Notes under the pieces: model-generated
Seen by the model: only the letters and a program-made list of their open reading frames with translations
What the model was told of the DNA's origin: nothing
The model's database searches: none
Translations under genes and position numbers: made by a program
Shown here: positions 7,332-15,368 of the stretch, one piece after another
Layout: each line of letters opens with the position of its first letter
How positions within the stretch are numbered: position 1 is the first letter of the stretch
Assembly (NCBI GenBank): GCA_964486765.1
Contig: CAZAOA010000009.1
Location: 1 to 39,194, forward strand
Origin: CAZAOA01 sp964486765
Lineage (GTDB): Bacteria > Patescibacteriota > UBA1384 > XYA2-FULL-43-10
Direction of reading: 5' to 3'
DNA: 39,194 bases

Positions 7332-8343
7332 AAAATGGTGGCGGAAATTGGTCTATGATCCGGAAGATCCACGGCAGTTTGATGGTGGCAAGATAAAAAT
7401 CGCTGCTATTGGTGGTGGAACAGGACTCGCCAACTTGCTTCGAGGTTTAAAAAAATACTCGAACGAAATTTCGGCTATTGTTGCTGTCACAGACGACGGA
7501 TCTTCTTCTGGGGAGATAAGACGTGAGTTCGACATTTTGCCTCCTGGGGACATCCGTAAATGTATCTCGGCGCTTGCTAATGATGAGAAGATGGTTTCGG
7601 AGATACTAGAATATAGGTTTGAAAAAAAGAAAAATGGAACTCTCTCTAATCATACACTCGGAAACATTTGGATTACGGCACTAACAAAATACTTCGGATC
7701 ATTTGAAAAAGCCCTTGAAGCAACCACTGCCTTGTTTGAGACATCTGGCAAGATCTTGCCGGTTACTCTAGACAACATTCGACTTGGAGCAAAATACGAA
7801 GATGGCACAAAGAAGATGGGAGAGTCCGAGATATCTTTAGTTGGGAAAAGGATAAAAGAAGTATTTTTAAACAAGGACAGGGTCTTAGCTTATCAAAAAG
7901 CAAAAGATGCGATTGCAGATGCCGATTTGATAGTGGTTGGACCCGGAAGTTTATATACAAGTGTTATCCCAAACTTTCTAGTGAAGGGAATCCGCGATGC
8001 GGTGAAAGAAAACAAAAATGCTTTAAAGATTTATGTAGTTAATTGTTCAACTGAGAAGGGGGAGACGGAAAAATACACTGTTTTGGATCATCTGAATGCG
8101 CTTGAGAAACATGCGGGTAAAAACATAGTCGATGTATGTTTGGTAAATGATAAGATAATCAAAAAGGCAGAAAAAAATGCCCTTCCAGATGAGATTGACA
8201 ATATTACTGCAAGTGACAATGTTTTTCCCAGCTGTGAGATTGCGACAGATGACTTGGTAGATGAGAAGAATCCGCTGTATCACGACAAAGATAAGTTGGC
8301 GAAATCGTTGATAAAACTATATAATAGGATAAAGAGAAGATAA
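7315..8343 (+). CDS. YvcK/CofD-family gluconeogenesis or cell-wall factor
   Basis: 342 residues. The Rossmann start IKIAAIGGGTGLANLLRGLK (about 27-46), TDDGSSSGEIRREFDILPPG (about 59-78) and the later VGPGSLYTSVIPNFLV (about 208-223) are characteristic of the YvcK branch of the CofD-like family. In Bacillus, YvcK binds UDP-sugars and is needed for cell shape on gluconeogenic carbon sources. The ATG overlaps the uvrC stop by 17 bases, so the two are translationally coupled. The genomic link uvrC-(rapZ)-yvcK is common in Gram-positives. A basic N-terminal extension, WWRKLVYDPEDPRQF, precedes the fold. Confidence 0.88.
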   Translation: MSNLFKKWWRKLVYDPEDPRQFDGGKIKIAAIGGGTGLANLLRGLKKYSNEISAIVAVTDDGSSSGEIRREFDILPPGDIRKCISALANDEKMVSEILEYRFEKKKNGTLSNHTLGNIWITALTKYFGSFEKALEATTALFETSGKILPVTLDNIRLGAKYEDGTKKMGESEISLVGKRIKEVFLNKDRVLAYQKAKDAIADADLIVVGPGSLYTSVIPNFLVKGIRDAVKENKNALKIYVVNCSTEKGETEKYTVLDHLNALEKHAGKNIVDVCLVNDKIIKKAEKNALPDEIDNITASDNVFPSCEIATDDLVDEKNPLYHDKDKLAKSLIKLYNRIKRR

Positions 8344-8397
8344 GGCACAATAGTGCCCAGTTCTCTGTGTTTAGTATTGAGCTAGGAGAGGGACTAT

Positions 8398-9132
8398 ATG
8401 CGACGACCGATGGTGGTTGCAAACTGGAAAATGTACACAAGGGCGTCGGATGCCTACATCTTGGCCAATATGGTTCGAGATAAGGTTGCTGGTATTGATG
8501 GCGTTGAGGTGGTAATCTGTCCTCCTATTGTCTGGCTCTCTGAGATAGCAGAGATCGTTAAACGTGATGGAAAAGTCAGCGCTGGGGCACAAAATATGTA
8601 CCATGAAGAAGAGGGACCTTTCACCGGAGAAGTTTCTCCTCTTATGATTAGAGATATTGCCAAATATGTGATTGTCGGACACAGCGAGAGACGTGATCAT
8701 TTTTCTGAATCGAACATGCTAGTTAACGAAAAAGTGTTGGCAGCTTTAAAACACGGACTTTCCCCAATCATTTGCGTTGGAGAGAAAACTAAAAGTGCGC
8801 CAATCTCGTTTGTGGTCAAACAGCTAAAAGATGCCTTAGCGCACGTTTCAAAGAAAGAGTATCAGAATATCGTCATTGCATACGAACCAGTTTGGGCTGT
8901 CGGCACTCACCAGCCTTCTTCCGTTGAGCATACCGAAAAAACTACTGTAACATTGCGTGAAATTGTCGGGCGAGAGGTGACAATGCTTTATGGGGGCAGT
9001 GTCAATCATACTGAAGCAGAAAAATTTGTTAAATCACAGGTTGATGGACTGCTTGTCGGGGGTGCTTCGCTTCACGCTTCAAGGTTTATAGATATAGTGA
9101 AGATTTGGGCAGAGGGAAAATCGTTTAAATAA
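8398..9132 (+). CDS. tpiA: Triosephosphate isomerase
   Basis: Interconverts dihydroxyacetone phosphate and glyceraldehyde 3-phosphate. 244 residues, a normal TIM barrel. Lys11 in ANWKM, His95 in VGHSERR and the catalytic Glu in AYEPVWAVGT (about residue 161) are all present, with YGGSVN and LVGGASL forming the phosphate grip. The ATG follows AGGAGAGGGA. It starts the glycolytic stretch tpiA-(cassette)-gap; a four-helix-bundle cassette separates it from gap. The bases look somewhat richer in GC than in its neighbours. Confidence 0.97.
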   Translation: MRRPMVVANWKMYTRASDAYILANMVRDKVAGIDGVEVVICPPIVWLSEIAEIVKRDGKVSAGAQNMYHEEEGPFTGEVSPLMIRDIAKYVIVGHSERRDHFSESNMLVNEKVLAALKHGLSPIICVGEKTKSAPISFVVKQLKDALAHVSKKEYQNIVIAYEPVWAVGTHQPSSVEHTEKTTVTLREIVGREVTMLYGGSVNHTEAEKFVKSQVDGLLVGGASLHASRFIDIVKIWAEGKSFK

Positions 9133-9147
9133 TTTTTAAAAAAACTA

Positions 9148-9606
9148 AACTGATAAACCAATATACTTATACACTTATGAACAATCAGAAGGGGAAAATA
9201 GACAATATATTTAGATTCCAAAAGTTTCCAGTTTATAAAGATGTTAGGGTTTTTAGAGGGATAATAAAACAACTATCTAAAGACAAATTTCCCAAAGCAG
9301 AGGATTATTGTTTGAAATCACAATTGTGGAGAGCACTTGATTCGATATTGTTGAATATTGCAGAAGGTTCAGAAAAATATTCGGATATAGACTTTAGTAG
9401 GTTTCTAAATATCGCACTTTCTTCATTAAACGAAGTTGTTGCGTGTCTGGACTGTGCGTTGGATGATGGCTATATAACACAGAATGAATATGATGATGCG
9501 AAAAAGAATGCTAGAAATATCTATGTGCAACTGAGAGTATTCTCTTCAAAAGTTCGAAAGAGTTGAAAGTTGTTTAAGAGTTTATAGGTATTATGGTTTA
9601 TTAGTT
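9148..9606 (+). mobile_element. IVS-like cassette: four-helix-bundle gene between inverted repeats
   Basis: The 24 bases at 9148-9171 and the reverse complement of 9583-9606 agree at 20 positions (AACTGATAAACC against AACTAATAAACC at the outer part). Between them lies only the four-helix-bundle gene, with 5 bases before its start and 16 after its stop. Known intervening sequences in 23S rRNA have this plan: a terminal stem enclosing a four-helix-bundle gene. Here the element is not in rRNA but in the gap between tpiA and gap. Confidence 0.6.
9177..9566 (+). CDS. Four helix bundle protein (23S rRNA intervening-sequence type)
   Basis: 129 residues. The core FPVYKDVRVFRGIIKQL, then LKSQLWRALDSILLNIAEGS (about 53-72), then FSRFLNIALSSLNEVVACLD (about 79-98) and a last helix match the small S23/IVS family: four amphipathic helices with the conserved SILLNIAEG turn. 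Such proteins are encoded in 23S rRNA intervening sequences of Leptospira and Coxiella and also stand alone in many bacteria. Their function is unknown; the fold forms pentamers in known structures. The gene is embedded in an inverted-repeat cassette between tpiA and gap, with no strong ribosome binding site. Confidence 0.9.
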   Translation: MNNQKGKIDNIFRFQKFPVYKDVRVFRGIIKQLSKDKFPKAEDYCLKSQLWRALDSILLNIAEGSEKYSDIDFSRFLNIALSSLNEVVACLDCALDDGYITQNEYDDAKKNARNIYVQLRVFSSKVRKS

Positions 9607-9622
9607 ATTTGCGGAGCAAATT

Positions 9623-10621
9623 ATGATCAATGTCGCAATAAATGGATTCGGGAGAATTGGAAGAGCCGCTCTTAAAGTTGCGCTTGATAATAGTGCGGTT
9701 GAAGTCGTAGCTATAAACGATCTTGGCGAACTTGAAGGTTTAGCACATCTTTTAAAATATGATTCAGTTTATGGTATATATGAAAAAGAGGTTGGCTGGT
9801 CAGAGCGAGAACTAATAGTAAATACTAAAAAGATCCAATTCTTTTCAGAAGAGGATCCGCTTGACCTTCCGTGGGACACACTAGATGTCGATGTCGTAAT
9901 AGAGTCAACCGGGTTCTTTCTTACCCATCAAAAAGCCAATGCCCATTTGCAAGCTGGAGCAAAAAAGGTAGTGATGTCGGCTCCGGCTAAAGATGAAAAG
10001 ACCCCCATCTACGTAATTGGTTCAAACGCTGACAAGTACAAAGGCGAAAAGATAGTCTCAAACGCATCTTGCACCACAAACTGTGTGGCTCCCGTGATGA
10101 AGATACTTGATGATGTTTTTGGGATTGAAAAGTCTCTAATGACAACAGTTCATGCATACACATCTACACAAAATATTGTTGATGGGCAAAATAAAGATTT
10201 GAGGCGTGGAAGAGCAGGAGCAATCAACATTATTCCGACTTCAACCGGTGCTGCAAAAGCTACTGGAAAAACTATAAAGTCGCTTGAAGGTAAATTCGAC
10301 GGAATGGCGATGAGGGTGCCCATTCCAGTTGGATCAATCTCCGATATTACCGCAGTTTTATCTAAGAAAGTTGATATCGAAACAATAAATAAAGTAATTT
10401 CAGATGCAGCCGACTCAACTCACCAAAACATTATTGTTACTTCAGAAGAACCCTTGGTTTCATCCGACATAATAAAAAATCCTCATTCAGCTATAGTCGA
10501 TCTTCCTTTTACAAATGTAGTAAAAGGGGACTTAATCAAAGTTGTTGCATGGTATGACAATGAGTGGGGATACAGTAATCGTTTGGTTGAATTAGCTGCG
10601 TTAATATCAAGTAAAAAATAA
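9623..10621 (+). CDS. gap: Glyceraldehyde-3-phosphate dehydrogenase
   Basis: Oxidises glyceraldehyde 3-phosphate to 1,3-bisphosphoglycerate. 332 residues, normal type I length. NGFGRIGR (7-14) is the dinucleotide-binding loop, Asp33 in INDLG favours NAD, Cys150 in SNASCTTNC is the nucleophile and His177 in TTVHAYT its base. RRGRAGAINIIPTSTGAA and WYDNEWGYSNR complete the signature. GCGGAG lies about eight bases before the ATG. It would share a transcript with tpiA if the intervening cassette does not stop it. Confidence 0.98.
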   Translation: MINVAINGFGRIGRAALKVALDNSAVEVVAINDLGELEGLAHLLKYDSVYGIYEKEVGWSERELIVNTKKIQFFSEEDPLDLPWDTLDVDVVIESTGFFLTHQKANAHLQAGAKKVVMSAPAKDEKTPIYVIGSNADKYKGEKIVSNASCTTNCVAPVMKILDDVFGIEKSLMTTVHAYTSTQNIVDGQNKDLRRGRAGAINIIPTSTGAAKATGKTIKSLEGKFDGMAMRVPIPVGSISDITAVLSKKVDIETINKVISDAADSTHQNIIVTSEEPLVSSDIIKNPHSAIVDLPFTNVVKGDLIKVVAWYDNEWGYSNRLVELAALISSKK

Positions 10622-10697
10622 TTATCAATTTACAATTTTCAAAAATCATTTAATTGAACATTGATCATTGAAGAATGAACATTAAGCCGGAGGCGTT

Positions 10698-10922
10698 TTG
10701 TGTTTAGCAATTCCTGGAAAAGTTAAAAAGATAAAGGGCTCTACTGCCCTTTTTGACTATGAGGGAAAAGAGTTCAAATGCGACATCTCCTTTGCTCCAG
10801 ATGTAAGAGTTGGAAGTTGGGTACTAATGCATGACGGTAGAGCTCTATCTAAAATTAATGAATCTGAAGCCAAAGAGAACTTAGCCCTTATTAAGGATTT
10901 CGAATCAAACAATTCTCGTTAA
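10698..10922 (+). CDS. hypC: Hydrogenase maturation chaperone HypC/HybG
   Basis: 74 residues beginning MCLAIPGKVKKI. Cys2 is the residue that holds the Fe(CN)2CO group and delivers it to the hydrogenase large subunit. The start is a TTG at 10698, fixed by GGAGGC a few bases before it and by the need to place Cys at position 2. A small OB-like barrel follows (FDYEGKEFKCDISFAPDVRV). It lies next to the hydrogenase operon but on the opposite strand, tail to tail with the ABC permease. No hypA, B, D, E or F is seen in the window, so the other maturation genes must lie elsewhere. Confidence 0.92.
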   Translation: MCLAIPGKVKKIKGSTALFDYEGKEFKCDISFAPDVRVGSWVLMHDGRALSKINESEAKENLALIKDFESNNSR

Positions 10923-10954
10923 TTATTTATATACAATAATATTAACTTTTATTG

Positions 10955-11758
10955 TTAGATATTTTTCTTGTTGAAGATCACAAGAGCAGATACAGTTCCC
11001 ACTAAAAAGATTCCAAGAAGCACTAGAGCGTATTGCCACTTCACAGTTCCATCGAGTAAAAGTTCTTGAGAATCATAAAGGTAAAAAAGTGAAAAGAATT
11101 TGTAGTCTTTCAGTTTATCGACTGAACCTGCGAGTGATGTATAGATGTATGAGCCAAAAACAATCAAGAGAGTTGTGCCGATAACCGCTAGTTTTGATCG
11201 GAATATTGACGAAAAGAATATAGAGATTCCGAAAAAAGAAAAGACAAATAGAATTGTGTACCAAAGAAATACCAGAGTGTTTATTGTATTGAATCTATCT
11301 GCATAAGCGATTGAGAACAAGAACATTAGAATTGTGATAACGGTGATCATAAGGGTTGAGTAGGCTAAAGATACTGCAGAATAAGAAAGAACCTGTTTTA
11401 TACGAGATAATGGTTGACTTAAATCAAAGTCCATTATCTTTTTTTCAATCCGGCCTGCAATTGTCGCTCCGGCGGAGGAGCCGATGTAAAATGCCATGGC
11501 AATCAGAAAAATTACAGAGATGAATTCGACTGACAAAAATCCTTCAAGAGAGCTAAATACACTACTTGCCTGATCGCCCAAAAAACCTTGCATCGATTCG
11601 GGGTATTGGGAAAGAATCTCGTTAAAATTGATCTGTTTAATTGTAGGAAACATAGCAGAGACAAACCAAAGATAAAGCCCCAATCCAACAATGTAGTAGA
11701 TTATGCTATTTCGCTGTTCTCTTAGTTGTCGAATAATAATGTTAATCATTTGTGACAT
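10955..11758 (-). CDS. ABC-2 type transporter permease
   Basis: 267 residues with six predicted membrane segments: about 20-40, 75-95 (SVEFISVIFLIAMAFYIGSS), 115-145, 160-185, 188-210 and 240-260. Between the first two lies an extracellular stretch, about 40-70. The AGRIEKKIMDFDLSQPLSR segment (about 100-118) is the usual cytoplasmic coupling region of ABC-2 permeases. It follows the ATPase gene after 142 bases, so the two should form an export complex. The cargo is unknown; relatives export antibiotics, lipids or polysaccharide. Confidence 0.82.
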   Translation of the reverse strand: MSQMINIIIRQLREQRNSIIYYIVGLGLYLWFVSAMFPTIKQINFNEILSQYPESMQGFLGDQASSVFSSLEGFLSVEFISVIFLIAMAFYIGSSAGATIAGRIEKKIMDFDLSQPLSRIKQVLSYSAVSLAYSTLMITVITILMFLFSIAYADRFNTINTLVFLWYTILFVFSFFGISIFFSSIFRSKLAVIGTTLLIVFGSYIYTSLAGSVDKLKDYKFFSLFYLYDSQELLLDGTVKWQYALVLLGIFLVGTVSALVIFNKKNI

Positions 11759-11794
11759 AGTTATTTCTTAGTATATTTTTCTTGCTACCCTCCC

Positions 11795-11833
11795 CCCGCC
11801 CGAAACGCCTGAGCGTATGCGATAGCAGGCGGG
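11795..11833. repeat. GC-rich hairpin between ABC ATPase and permease
   Basis: CCCGCC (11795-11800) pairs with GGCGGG (11828-11833), and GCCTG inside pairs weakly with CAGGC. Together with the following CTCTCGCGGACTCGCCGGG it is a small GC-rich island in an AT-rich neighbourhood. It resembles the short palindromic repeats scattered through many small genomes. Confidence 0.5.
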
Positions 11834-11900
11834 TATCCAACCTCTCGCGGACTCGCCGGGTACGAAAAATCAACTAAGAAAATACATTATAATTTATTAA

Positions 11901-12794
11901 TTAATCTCCGTTGTTTTCATATAAATCCAAAAATGTGTCTTCAAGATGCGGTTCGGTTACAATCAGATCATCGAAATCTAGTTTTGAAAGACTTTTAATT
12001 ATCTCGGCATTTTTTCCGTTTATCGTAAGATCATAACCTCTAGTCGTTCTTGAAATTTTATTTACCCCTTCGATCTGAAGTTTTGAGATAGGTATGGTTT
12101 TCTTAGTTTCTAATATAATTTTTCGAATATTCATATTTTTGAAATGTTCAACCGATTCAGTTTTTATCAAATGTCCTGCTCGGATTACTCCGACTCTATC
12201 ACAAATTCTCTCAGCCTCATCCAATATGTGCGTTGACATAAATACAGTTGCACCATTTTTTCTCGCATCTCTTAAAACTTTATAGAATTCTTGTTGATTT
12301 AGAGGATCTAGTCCGGAAGTTGGCTCATCTAAAATTAGAAGTTTTGGTTTGTGCATCAAGGCAAGAAGCATGGCAAGTTTTTGTTTGTTCCCTTTTGAGT
12401 ATTCTCTAACTTTTCTAGTTGGATCAAATTCGAATTGCTCTATTAAAGATGCGATGTATTTTTTATCAACCCTTTTTTTAAAACCAAAGTAGTAATCTAT
12501 ACAATCTTTTCCAGTCATTTTTTCTGGCAAAAAAATGTCACCAGGCAGATAGCCGACATATTTTTTAATCTCAACGGTTTTTTTGTGAACATCTTTTCCA
12601 AAGATTTTAGCATTTCCAGAAGTTGCTCGTATAATGTCCAGAAGAACTCGTATTGTCGTTGATTTTCCAGCGCCGTTAGGACCTAAAAAACCAAAGATCT
12701 CGCCCTCTTTTATCTCCAAATCCAAATCCTTACAACCCAGAATTTTGCCGTTGTTATAGAATTTGGTAAGTTTTGTAGTTTCAATAATTGGCAT
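11901..12794 (-). CDS. ABC transporter ATP-binding protein
   Basis: 297 residues. Walker A is GPNGAGKSTT (about 39-48), the Q-loop region is VGYLPGDIFLPE, the signature is YSKGNKQKLAM (a variant of LSGGQ, about 133-143), Walker B is LLILDEPTSGLD (about 152-163) and the switch His is in MSTHILDEAERICD. A C-terminal regulatory extension (about 215-297) is typical of drug-export ATPases of the CcmA/DrrA group. The ATG at 12794 has no strong ribosome binding site. It lies downstream of hydA on the same strand, behind a hairpin, and upstream of the matching permease. Confidence 0.93.
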   Translation of the reverse strand: MPIIETTKLTKFYNNGKILGCKDLDLEIKEGEIFGFLGPNGAGKSTTIRVLLDIIRATSGNAKIFGKDVHKKTVEIKKYVGYLPGDIFLPEKMTGKDCIDYYFGFKKRVDKKYIASLIEQFEFDPTRKVREYSKGNKQKLAMLLALMHKPKLLILDEPTSGLDPLNQQEFYKVLRDARKNGATVFMSTHILDEAERICDRVGVIRAGHLIKTESVEHFKNMNIRKIILETKKTIPISKLQIEGVNKISRTTRGYDLTINGKNAEIIKSLSKLDFDDLIVTEPHLEDTFLDLYENNGD

Positions 12795-12815
12795 AGTTCT
12801 TAGTATACAGTATTT

Positions 12816-12869
12816 AGTATACAGGGGGAATATAATTGTGAAAAATATTCCAATTCTTTTCTGTATACT
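12816..12869. terminator. Two-step inverted repeat between hydA and the ABC genes
   Basis: AGTATACAG (12816-12824) pairs with CTGTATACT (12861-12869), and inside it GAATAT (12828-12833) pairs with ATATTC (12845-12850). AGTATACAG also occurs as a direct copy just before (12802-12810). It fits an end-of-operon structure for hydA, though no long T-run follows on the minus strand. Confidence 0.45.
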
Positions 12870-12893
12870 TAATTCTTTGCCCTAGATACTATT

Positions 12894-14138
12894 TTAATGT
12901 GTTGCACAGGTTATACAAGGATCGTATGCCCGAATTAACATCTCAACTAAGTAATTTTGATCCTCAGTTTTTTTATTTTTCATTAGAGACCCAAGCAGTT
13001 TCATATCACATTCTAAAGACGGCAGATTTTGGACAGTGGGAGTAATGACGTCTGCTTTTTTTATTACTCCATCTTTGTCTAATTCGTAATGGTGAAAGAG
13101 TGTTCCGCGAGGAGCCTCGCAAGCCGAAGTTCCAACTCCAAATTCTTTCGGTGCAATCAACTTTTCATTTTTTATACCATTTTTAACTAAACCAGATATT
13201 ATTTGTTCTGATAAAAGTGCGAAATAATAATTCTCCAAAGCTTGAGCGATTATGTTGTCAAATGGATTGTCAAAATCCTTCTTAATATTTAATTCATTTC
13301 GAGTATTTTCTATCTCTTCGCCCATCAGTTTTCCATTTAGATTCATCCGAGCCATCGCACCCACCATCATCTCTTTCCCTTTTAGGGTCGCGAACTTTGC
13401 CCTATTATATGGGACTAGCTCTTCATATATGTAGTTTTTATAATTCTTCGATTGAAATTTACTACCTTCTGAGTTTCTTATACTTCCATCATAAAATGCG
13501 TATTCAAATGCTGAACTTAAACTGCTATAGATCATTTCGCGTTTAATTTCTGGATAGTCAAAAGATGCGAAGAGTTCAACTGTTTTTTTCGCAAGTACTA
13601 AAGCATCCTTTGAATATTGATGGAGAGTTTTAAGTGAGGAGATTGTCGGTAATTTTTTAAAACCGCCGGGAACATTTGAAACCGGGTGAACTGCACGTCC
13701 ACCAATGGTATCTATAATTTTATCGGCGTATTTTTTAAGCTCTATTGCCTGAGAAAAAAGTTCTGGGTGAGACTTTTGAAGCTCAAAAGAAGATCCAACT
13801 CCAGTAAAATCTGGAAGGACTAAAAGATAAAGATGAAGTGAATGGCTTTGGATCATCTGACCTGCGAGCATCAGTTTTCGAAGTTTTACAGTTTGTTCGC
13901 TTGACTCAATTCCACTAGCATCTTCTATGGCTCTAGTTGAAGTAATGTTGTGAATTACTGGACAGATTCCACAGATCCGAGAAGTAATAATTGGTGCTTC
14001 AAAGTACTTTCTTCCAACTAAAATTTGCTCGACAAATCGTTCCCCATCGAGACCGATCATTCGAGCTTTATCAACATGACCAGACTTTAAGTGGGTATAA
14101 AAAGTTGCATGTCCTTCAATTTTGGGAATGGAATTCAT
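12894..14138 (-). CDS. [NiFe] hydrogenase large (alpha) subunit, group 3b type, without C-terminal extension
   Basis: Carries the NiFe active site. The N-terminal motif RICGICPVIH gives the first cysteine pair, and DPCITCATH the second. That second motif is the very end of the protein: the stop codon comes directly after the His that is normally exposed only after a protease removes a C-terminal peptide. I place the start at the ATG at 14138 (MNSIPKIEGHATFY, 414 residues). Reading back to 14216 would add 26 residues translated from the end of the inserted GxxExxY cassette. The cassette occupies the whole space between the delta and alpha genes, and no ribosome binding site is left before the ATG. 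Confidence 0.93.
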   Translation of the reverse strand: MNSIPKIEGHATFYTHLKSGHVDKARMIGLDGERFVEQILVGRKYFEAPIITSRICGICPVIHNITSTRAIEDASGIESSEQTVKLRKLMLAGQMIQSHSLHLYLLVLPDFTGVGSSFELQKSHPELFSQAIELKKYADKIIDTIGGRAVHPVSNVPGGFKKLPTISSLKTLHQYSKDALVLAKKTVELFASFDYPEIKREMIYSSLSSAFEYAFYDGSIRNSEGSKFQSKNYKNYIYEELVPYNRAKFATLKGKEMMVGAMARMNLNGKLMGEEIENTRNELNIKKDFDNPFDNIIAQALENYYFALLSEQIISGLVKNGIKNEKLIAPKEFGVGTSACEAPRGTLFHHYELDKDGVIKKADVITPTVQNLPSLECDMKLLGSLMKNKKTEDQNYLVEMLIRAYDPCITCATH

Positions 14139-14140
14139 AA

Positions 14141-14626
14141 CACAAATGGATTTACTAATTAAACTAATGGCTAATTTACTAATCAGACAAATTCGGAATT
14201 CTTTTCGATGTAACACCGTTTTTGTTAAATCTAATGATCAATCCCAACTTGTAGTCTTCTTGCTTAAGATATTGAAATAGTTGTGTGCAGACTTTTTTGT
14301 AGGAATAGTCACCGACTTTGATCTCTACTATAATCTTATCATCTATTAAAAAATCAAAGTATCGTTTTACTACTAACTCACCGGCAATCTTTATTGGTGC
14401 ATATAACTCTCTCTTGTGTGTAATCTTTTCTTTGACAAGTAGTTTTTCAAATGCATCTGAATATACTTTTTCTGATTGTCCAAAACCGATTTCGTTATCT
14501 ATCTGATATGCAAATCCAATTAATTTATAACTCAACTCTTTATATATTAGCTGTTTCATAAATTCAAATCTTATTCCGTTTCCTATTGGCTTATTAGCCA
14601 TTAGAGAAATTCGCCATTCATTTGTG
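14141..14626 (-). mobile_element. GxxExxY nuclease cassette with terminal inverted repeats
   Basis: In the direction of the gene, the left end reads CACAAATGAATGGCGAATT (from 14626) and the reverse complement of the right end reads CACAAATGGATTTACTAATT (14141-14160), so CACAAATG-AT-AATT is shared. Only 4 bases separate it from the delta stop and 2 from the alpha ATG. Its left 18 bases match 38344-38361 in the 16S insertion at 16 positions. An inner right-end word of 20 bases (14164-14183) matches 38395-38414 exactly. The contents are one nuclease-like gene. Confidence 0.7.
14179..14559 (-). CDS. GxxExxY family protein (PD-(D/E)XK nuclease-like)
   Basis: 126 residues from the ATG at 14559 (MKQLIYKELSYKLIGFAYQI), where family members usually start; an ATG at 14601 would add 14 residues read from the repeat end. 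The name motif is GQSEKVY within GFGQSEKVYSDAF (about residues 27-39). YFDFLIDDKIIVEIKVG (about 69-85) carries the Asp and Glu-x-Lys of a PD-(D/E)XK nuclease site, and QLFQYLKQEDYKLGLIIRF is the conserved end. The biochemical role is not established. It interrupts the hydrogenase operon in the same direction and is the only gene of the cassette at 14141-14626. Confidence 0.88.
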   Translation of the reverse strand: MKQLIYKELSYKLIGFAYQIDNEIGFGQSEKVYSDAFEKLLVKEKITHKRELYAPIKIAGELVVKRYFDFLIDDKIIVEIKVGDYSYKKVCTQLFQYLKQEDYKLGLIIRFNKNGVTSKRIPNLSD

Positions 14627-14630
14627 ATAG

Positions 14631-15368
14631 TTATTCGTTTAAATTTGTAATTTGATTTTTGTGAATTTTTTCCAAGTCTCCATATATTGTTAGCCAGTTT
14701 TTAGTGTCTTTTTCTCCTAGAATTGGTTTTAAGACTTCTTTAATCTTTCTAAAGTCGGCTTGATCAATAGGGCCTCGACAACCCAAACAAGCTTCAGCAC
14801 CGTTGACACAAACTGAGTTGCATCCTCCACGGGTTATGGGTCCTAGACAGGCTTTATTATTTTTAAGTAAACATTCATTCTCGTTTTGGCGACACTCAAA
14901 ACAAACACTATAGTCAGGAAGTTTTGTTACTTTCTCCCAGTACAGATCAACCAATGTATTGATTGCTTCTTTATGCGATATAGGGCAACCCGGTATCATA
15001 TATTCGACTCGTATTACATCGGTTACGGCTCTTACTCTATTCTTTTTTATGTAGCTTTTTGGAAGTTGATTTCGCTCGGACTGGATCCCGCCCATATGAG
15101 CACAAGTGCCCATTGCTACAACAATCGAAGCTTGTTTTCTGATCTCGCGAAGTAATTTGAATTCTCTATCAGATTCAGGTGTCCCCTCGATTAGGGCGAC
15201 ATCGAATGGACCCGGTAAATTTTCTTCTTGGCCTAGTCTAAAGTTTTTAAGTTCATATAAATGTAGCAAATGAGAGAAGTCGTCATAATCTGAAATAAGT
15301 GCAAACTGACAACCTTCGCAGCAGGTTAGTGAAAATATTCCCAAAGTTTTTTTCTTTAAAGATTTCAT
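14631..15368 (-). CDS. [NiFe] hydrogenase small (delta) subunit
   Basis: Electron-transfer partner of the NiFe subunit, 245 residues. CCEGCQ (about 16-21), GTCAHMGG (about 92-99) and PGCPIS (about 130-135) bind the proximal FeS cluster. A cysteine-rich stretch at about 155-200 (CFECRQNENEC, ACLGPITRGGCNSVC, CLGC) would hold two more clusters. This layout is that of the delta subunit of cytosolic NADP-linked hydrogenases or sulfhydrogenases (HyhS/HydD). Its start overlaps the end of the gamma gene by four bases, so translation is coupled. The alpha gene, its direct partner, is pushed away by the GxxExxY cassette. Confidence 0.92.
   Translation of the reverse strand: MKSLKKKTLGIFSLTCCEGCQFALISDYDDFSHLLHLYELKNFRLGQEENLPGPFDVALIEGTPESDREFKLLREIRKQASIVVAMGTCAHMGGIQSERNQLPKSYIKKNRVRAVTDVIRVEYMIPGCPISHKEAINTLVDLYWEKVTKLPDYSVCFECRQNENECLLKNNKACLGPITRGGCNSVCVNGAEACLGCRGPIDQADFRKIKEVLKPILGEKDTKNWLTIYGDLEKIHKNQITNLNE

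Noticed and set aside
14138..14216. Longer N-terminus of the hydrogenase large subunit
   Set aside because: The extra 26 residues are a translation of the cassette's right-end repeat, and family proteins begin near the IEGHATFY strand.
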